DNA of 17,397 nucleotides, taken from NCBI GenBank assembly GCA_023254445.1, contig JALRLN010000006.1, positions 10,567 to 27,963 on the forward strand. The letters run 5' to 3'. The stretch's first letter is position 1; each line of letters opens with the position of its first letter. A program made the position numbers and the translations under genes. The DNA is from Candidatus Poseidoniaceae archaeon (lineage in GTDB: Archaea; Thermoplasmatota; Poseidoniia; Poseidoniales; Poseidoniaceae). The notes beneath the pieces were generated by a model. That model was given only the letters and a program-made list of their open reading frames with translations. It had not been told where the DNA came from and ran no database searches. This document shows, piece by piece, positions 13,474-17,397 of the stretch.

Positions 13474-14736
13474 ATGGAGGCGGACGACCGTGCGGTCCGG
13501 TACACGGGCACCGTCCTCGTCGATGACCACCAAGCGCTGCATCGAGGGGACGTTTTGCTGCACCCTGACGGAGGGTGGTCCCCCTCCCGTGGGGACGAAG
13601 ACGTGCTGGAGACGATCGACGGGAGCGACCGGCTGATCACCAGAAGCCTGCAAAATTGGCATACCCACCTCGCCATGCAACTCAACGCGAGGGACTTTTC
13701 CGATGGATTCCCCCTTGACCGATGGCTGGAAGAGGCCATCTTCCCGACCGAGGCGCGGCTCACCCCTGACTTCGTCCGAACAGGAACGCAGGCTGCAGCC
13801 GCAGAATTGCTGCGGAACGGGACCACCTTTGCAGCGGACATGTACTTCTTCCCAGAGGTCACAGGACATGTGCTGGACGAGGCAGGACTGCGGGGTTTGG
13901 TCGGAGGTCCGATCTCAGATCGGGCGCTCCCGTCGCACGACGACGCGGCCGCTGCGCTGAGGGACCTCGAAGGCCTGCTCGCGTCCAACACCGCGGAGGA
14001 TCGCGTGCAGTACGCCATCGCCGCCCACTCGGTGTACCTCTGCAGCGACGAAACCCTGCAGCGCGCGGTCGAGGTCGGCGAGCGTCATGACGCAAGGATC
14101 CACATTCACGTCAGCGAAACTCGCAAGGAAGTCGCGGACTGCTACGCTCGAACGGGGCGGTACCCGGTCGAGCATCTGCACCACCTTGGCGTGCTGAAGC
14201 CCGGCACCGTGCTCGCGCACGCCTCCTGGGTGAAGAAGCGGGAAATTCGCATGATGGCCGAGGCTGAGGCCACGGCCGTGCACTGCCCGTCGTCCAACAT
14301 GAAACTGGCCTGTGGCGGGACGCTCTCAATGCCCCCGTACGCAGAGGCAGGAGTTGACGTGCGCTTGGGGACCGACGGGGCTGCGTCCTCGGGGTCCGGC
14401 CTGAACGTCTTGGCAGAGGCTCGATTGGCCAGCCTCGTTCAGCGCCACGACCACTGGGACGCGACCCTGATGACCGCGTCCGACACCTTCGCGATGGCCA
14501 CCAAAGGCAGTTCCGATTGGGTGGCGTGGAACCTCGACGACATCCGGATGCACCCTCGCGGCCGTTCGGACAACCGTCACTTGGCCAACCTCGTCTACAA
14601 CGGTACGGATTGCCTTGACGTCTGGGTGGACGGCCGCGCGCTTCGCCGCAATGGAACAAGCCTCAGCCTCGACGAACGGGCGATAGCCCGTGACCTTGAC
14701 GAAGCCGTTCATGCCTACTACGAAGACGTCGAGTGA
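13474..14736 (+). CDS. Amidohydrolase of the MTA/SAH/5'-deoxyadenosine deaminase family
   Basis: A 420-residue metal-dependent deaminase of the AtzA/TrzN/MtaD branch, expected to turn adenosine-type nucleosides (5'-methylthioadenosine, S-adenosylhomocysteine or 5'-deoxyadenosine) into inosine derivatives, salvaging SAM by-products. Metal and catalytic residues are visible: the HxH in NWHTHLAMQL (His63, His65), His212 and Glu215 in HIHVSET, His249 in VLAHASWV and Asp301 in LGTDGAASS. CPSSNMKLACG is also typical. Frames starting further upstream run into the tRNA, so ATG 13474 is used, with AGGTGG at 13461-13466. The substrate cannot be decided from sequence; other family members act on guanine or cytosine-like rings. 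The 3' end overlaps the converging gene by 19 bases. Confidence 0.88.
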   Translation: MEADDRAVRYTGTVLVDDHQALHRGDVLLHPDGGWSPSRGDEDVLETIDGSDRLITRSLQNWHTHLAMQLNARDFSDGFPLDRWLEEAIFPTEARLTPDFVRTGTQAAAAELLRNGTTFAADMYFFPEVTGHVLDEAGLRGLVGGPISDRALPSHDDAAAALRDLEGLLASNTAEDRVQYAIAAHSVYLCSDETLQRAVEVGERHDARIHIHVSETRKEVADCYARTGRYPVEHLHHLGVLKPGTVLAHASWVKKREIRMMAEAEATAVHCPSSNMKLACGGTLSMPPYAEAGVDVRLGTDGAASSGSGLNVLAEARLASLVQRHDHWDATLMTASDTFAMATKGSSDWVAWNLDDIRMHPRGRSDNRHLANLVYNGTDCLDVWVDGRALRRNGTSLSLDERAIARDLDEAVHAYYEDVE

Positions 14737-15263
14737 TACCGCTCGAGCACGCCGACGGCGATCAAGCCGACCGAGATGACCAGCAGCATGGCCGTCGCCG
14801 CTCCGTTCAGCCGGGCATGGACCTCCCACTCGATGTCCATGGTCAGGTCCTGTGGAGCTTCGATGGTGCCGTAGCCCGCGTAATGGACCCCCGGACGAAC
14901 CACCCACGTGAGGCCCTCGTCACCGGTTCCGGCCTCACCCATTGCCACAGCGTTGAGGTCGGTGGAAACGCAGCGTTGGAAGAAGGACGAGACGGGCTCG
15001 TTTGCGCAGCGTTCCACCTCGGCTTCGTCGGCGATGGCGACCCACACGTCCTCACGGTCCCACCGTACCGTTGCTTCGACCGTGATGAGGCCGGTCCAAC
15101 GGTGTTCAGGCAGAGGTTCGTCTGCGAAGACCACACGATCGGCGCTCGGTGGAGCAGGGATGTCCTCCATCACCCCAGCGGACGACCAGCCAACGGCTCC
15201 GAGCAGCGTGAGCAACAGCAGCACCCCCCCGAGGGCGGGACCCACACGAGCCATCTGTACCAT
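14718..15263 (-). CDS. Exported protein with N- and C-terminal membrane helices
   Basis: A 181-residue protein of unknown family. Residues 5-30 form a hydrophobic leader (RVGPALGGVLLLLTLLGAVG) that may be a signal peptide or anchor. Residues about 31-150 form an external domain with strands (GLITVEATVRW, DVWVAIADEAEV, GLTWVVRPGVHYAGYG) and two cysteines (Cys86, Cys98) able to form a disulfide. Residues 155-172 make a C-terminal helix with a short polar end. ATG 15261-15263 is chosen because GGTGA lies six bases before it; ATG 15252-15254 is the alternative. It follows the antiporter by one base, so the two are co-transcribed. It is the only gene here ending in TAG. Confidence 0.72.
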   Translation of the reverse strand: MVQMARVGPALGGVLLLLTLLGAVGWSSAGVMEDIPAPPSADRVVFADEPLPEHRWTGLITVEATVRWDREDVWVAIADEAEVERCANEPVSSFFQRCVSTDLNAVAMGEAGTGDEGLTWVVRPGVHYAGYGTIEAPQDLTMDIEWEVHARLNGAATAMLLVISVGLIAVGVLERYHSTSS

Positions 15264-15264
15264 G

Positions 15265-16389
15265 TCACATCACCAGGAAGGCCACAGCAAGGATCAGGTA
15301 GGTGCCGAGGAGCATGGCACCTTCCAACCAGTTGGTGCGTCCGTCGGTGAGCAGCGAGTTGGCAACGAGCACGGACAGGAAAGTGGCCACCGTTTCCAGG
15401 AGTCCAAACTCGAGGCTCAGGTTCACACCAGCCACCCACGCGACGATGACCATCACCGGCGCGACAAGCAAAGCGATTTGGACGCTTGAACCGATCGCGA
15501 TGCCAACAGCGAGGTCCATCTTGTCTTTCCCAGCCACCAACACAGCGGTGAAGTGTTCCGCAGCGTTTCCAAACAAGGGAAGCAGGATGACCCCAATGAA
15601 GAGTTCCGGCATGTGCCACGCCTCCACGGCCGACTCAAGGTTGTGCACGAGCACGTGGGCCATCCACGAAACAAGTGCCGTCGCAAGCGTGAGCAACACC
15701 CATGCATCTTTGCTGCTCATGGTCGGTTGTTCGTGCTCGCTGTGCGTCTCGGTGTGAAAAATTTCAGCGTGGGTTCCAAGTTGAAACAGCAAGGCAAGGC
15801 CGTACAGCACCAACAGCACGACGGCAGCTGCACGCGACAGCAACAGGACGTCGTCAACACCTCTGTGAGAGTAATCGATGGCTGCGGGGATGATCAAGGC
15901 CATGACGGCCAGCAAAAGCAGGGAGCCGTTCGTCGAGGCTGCAGCTACGTTGAGTTCCTGCTCCTTGTGCTTCAGTCCCCCATACAACAAGGCAAGTCCG
16001 AGCACCAAGAGGAGGTTCCCTAGGATGGAGCCAATCAGCGACGCCTGCACCACACCCACCATCGTTTGAGCGACAAGCGGGTCACGTGCTGCGGCCAGGA
16101 TGGCAAAAATGGCGATGATCATCTCGACCGCGTTTCCGAACGTCGCGTTGAGCAAGCCCCCCACCGATTGCGACGTGCGGAGCGCGATCTCCTCCGTCGC
16201 TTTGCCCATCAGGTGAGCCAACGGCATGATGGCAACCATCGACAGCGCGAAGGCGACCGCTTGCGCGTGCGTCGCGTTGGCGTACACCGCCACGGGAACC
16301 GCGAGAAGCAACCAATTCAATCGGGAATGTCCCGGCGAGAAGGTCGCGAGCAAACCCGTATGGGCACCGCCCAAGGCGTGCTCGGCCAT
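15265..16389 (-). CDS. CAX-type calcium/cation:proton antiporter
   Basis: A 374-residue membrane protein of the Ca2+/cation antiporter (CAX) family that exports Ca2+ in exchange for H+. It has about eleven hydrophobic helices in two homologous halves. The two alpha repeats are diagnostic: GNAVEMIIAIFA (residues 85-96) and GNAAEHFTAVLVA (274-286), each bearing the ion-binding Glu. The halves are joined by an acidic/His-rich loop (about 205-226, THAEIFHTETHSEHEQ), typical of CAX proteins. The ATG is preceded by GAGGTCGTGG, part of which overlaps the stop of the Ig-like gene, so translation is coupled to it. The gene in front encodes an Ig-like protein with an Asp/Glu-rich tail; whether that relates to calcium is speculation. 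Confidence 0.92.
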   Translation of the reverse strand: MAEHALGGAHTGLLATFSPGHSRLNWLLLAVPVAVYANATHAQAVAFALSMVAIMPLAHLMGKATEEIALRTSQSVGGLLNATFGNAVEMIIAIFAILAAARDPLVAQTMVGVVQASLIGSILGNLLLVLGLALLYGGLKHKEQELNVAAASTNGSLLLLAVMALIIPAAIDYSHRGVDDVLLLSRAAAVVLLVLYGLALLFQLGTHAEIFHTETHSEHEQPTMSSKDAWVLLTLATALVSWMAHVLVHNLESAVEAWHMPELFIGVILLPLFGNAAEHFTAVLVAGKDKMDLAVGIAIGSSVQIALLVAPVMVIVAWVAGVNLSLEFGLLETVATFLSVLVANSLLTDGRTNWLEGAMLLGTYLILAVAFLVM

Positions 16390-16401
16390 CGAACCACGAC
16401 C

Positions 16402-17397
16402 TCAGTCGTCCTTTCGCTTCACGGCACGACGCTTTGGAGGTGCCCGACGCTTGGGTGCGTCGTCGTCCTCGTCGTCGTCATCCGAGGGTCGCTTCACGGC
16501 ACGACGCTTCGGGGCTTCACGGGAGGAGCCGGAGGACGCAGCACGACGCTTGGTGGCGGGCCGTGTACGGCGCGGGGCCTCCTCTTCTTCTTCCTCGTCG
16601 TCCTCGGCTTCGGACAGCATGTCCATGAATCCGTCCTCCTCATCGTCGTCGTCCTCGTCCTTCTTGCTTCGACGGCGACGCTTCTGATCCGGTTTGTTGA
16701 CGGCGAAGGGGTCGTCCTCGTCTTCAAGAACCTCTGGGACGTCTTTCTTTTCCTCCTTGGTGTCACCGCCCGTGCCGGTGATGGCGGCCATGTCAAGGTC
16801 CTGCGATGTGCCGATGAATTCGGACATCCAGTCCTCGTCTTCTTCCTCATCGCCCGACTTCTTTGGCGTTCGCATGCTCGTGGTGGCAATGCCAATGGCG
16901 GCGATGATCGTCATGAGCAGCAACCCAGCCATGATCCAAACGAAGACGTAGGGCGGGTCCATGAGGCCCGGCTTGATGACGATGGGGTCAGGATCGCCCT
17001 TGAGGGCCTCTTCGTACTGGCACTGCGTGCTGCCGTCTTCACGGTGGTTGCAGAAGTCAATGGTGAAAATGACTGAACTTGTTCGGACGTTGCCGGCCGC
17101 GTCGATGGCTTGAACCGAGATCTGATGGCGTCCGAGTTCGAAATTGCCCGCTGCGAAATCAAGCGAGACCAACACGGTGCGGTTGTCCTCGGACGCGGAC
17201 AGACCGGTCGTCACGTCCGCCCAAGGCGTCGAGAGGCTTCCCGTGTCCAGGTTGTACGTGATACGGTACTGAATCCGATCAACGCGCACGTCATCGGATG
17301 CGCTGGCCAAGAGCGTGACGTCGTTGCCGTAGAGGTACTTCGAGCCGTCGCTCGACGGGGAGGGTGAGAAGATCGACACCGTTGGGCCACGTGCATC
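16402..17397 (-). CDS. Ig-like surface protein with C-terminal anchor and highly charged cytoplasmic tail (5' end outside window)
   Basis: The frame is open through the window edge, so the N-terminal part is missing; a GTG at 17377-17379 is inside the gene, not its start. The visible part begins PTVSIFSPSPSSDGSKY, with alternating strands up to VIFTIDF. This is the pattern of bacterial/archaeal Ig-like repeats found in large cell-surface proteins. Two cysteines follow (DFCNHREDGSTQCQY). A single helix (VFVWIMAGLLLMTIIAAIGIA) should be the membrane anchor. The last ~155 residues are charged and low complexity, alternating acidic (DEDDDDEEDG, EDDEEEEEE) with basic blocks (KRRRRSKK, PKRRAVKRP, PPKRRAVKRKDD). 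It is the first gene of the minus-strand group with the antiporter. Function is unknown; a surface adhesin or scaffold is a guess. Confidence 0.75.
   Translation of the reverse strand, partial: DARGPTVSIFSPSPSSDGSKYLYGNDVTLLASASDDVRVDRIQYRITYNLDTGSLSTPWADVTTGLSASEDNRTVLVSLDFAAGNFELGRHQISVQAIDAAGNVRTSSVIFTIDFCNHREDGSTQCQYEEALKGDPDPIVIKPGLMDPPYVFVWIMAGLLLMTIIAAIGIATTSMRTPKKSGDEEEDEDWMSEFIGTSQDLDMAAITGTGGDTKEEKKDVPEVLEDEDDPFAVNKPDQKRRRRSKKDEDDDDEEDGFMDMLSEAEDDEEEEEEAPRRTRPATKRRAASSGSSREAPKRRAVKRPSDDDDEDDDAPKRRAPPKRRAVKRKDD
16415..16509. repeat. Repeated 20-base unit encoding the basic PKRRAVKR motif
   Basis: The 20 bases at 16415-16434 recur identically at 16490-16509, 75 bases apart, and a shorter related copy (GCACGACGCTT) starts near 16541. 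On the minus strand they encode KRRAVKR blocks of the charged tail. Identity at the DNA level suggests recent internal duplication or slippage rather than convergence on the same peptide. Confidence 0.6.

Noticed and set aside
12957..14018. A minus-strand open frame crossing the tRNA
   Set aside because: It spans pgk, the tRNA-Thr gene and the amidohydrolase on the other strand, so it cannot be a real gene.
16441..16700. Short-period repeats (CGTCGTCCTCGTC and similar) that look like a tandem repeat or array
   Set aside because: They are codon runs for Asp/Glu on the minus strand, without uniform unit and spacer length, so they are neither a CRISPR array nor a satellite.
16066..17076. A plus-strand frame with Val/Leu/Phe-rich runs resembling membrane helices
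   Set aside because: The hydrophobic runs are the antisense reading of the GAC/GAG-type acidic repeats of the Ig-like gene; no ribosome binding site or family match.

Overview
The window reads as a stretch of a GC-rich, gene-dense euryarchaeal chromosome. The best guess is a marine Thermoplasmatota lineage such as Marine Group II (Poseidoniales). That guess rests on three things: the archaeal translation/transcription cluster at the left (Pus10 end, L21e, Rpb4/RpoF, DUF655, KsgA/Dim1), a euryarchaeal-type phosphoglycerate kinase, and extracytoplasmic Ig-like and membrane proteins with low-complexity cytoplasmic tails. The exact lineage is inference. Twenty-three protein genes and one tRNA are called with some confidence. 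Of the 23 genes, 22 stop with TGA and one with TAG.

Left block, plus strand (86-7420): a Pus10 C-terminal fragment, then rpl21e, rpoF, DUF655 and ksgA, mostly joined by short gaps or ATGA overlaps with GAGGTGA-type ribosome binding sites. These continue co-directionally into an unrecognised HhH/coiled-coil/zinc-ribbon protein, a 2Fe-2S ferredoxin, a one-helix membrane protein, a CorA-type transporter, both subunits of exonuclease VII (xseA/xseB) and a small MIP18/DUF59-like protein. The first ~115 bases are much more AT-rich and carry the end of a different reading frame, so the Pus10 gene is cut off there, biologically or by assembly.

Middle block, minus strand (10946 to 7365): an M24 (Xaa-Pro aminopeptidase-like) hydrolase, an 86-residue Cys/His protein, a multi-histone-fold protein, a thioredoxin-like protein and a polytopic membrane protein. 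The last three overlap by four bases each and probably form one transcript. The multi-histone-fold protein is the most unusual gene in the window.

Right part: plus-strand genes for a two-helix membrane protein with a Pro/Ala/Val-rich tail, phosphoglycerate kinase, tRNA-Thr(CGT) and an adenosine-type amidohydrolase (MTA/SAH/5'-deoxyadenosine deaminase family). A minus-strand group follows: an Ig-like surface protein with a highly charged tail (cut by the window end), a CAX calcium/cation antiporter and a small double-anchored exported protein. No CRISPR array, insertion sequence or rRNA gene was seen. No intergenic stretch exceeds about 110 bases.
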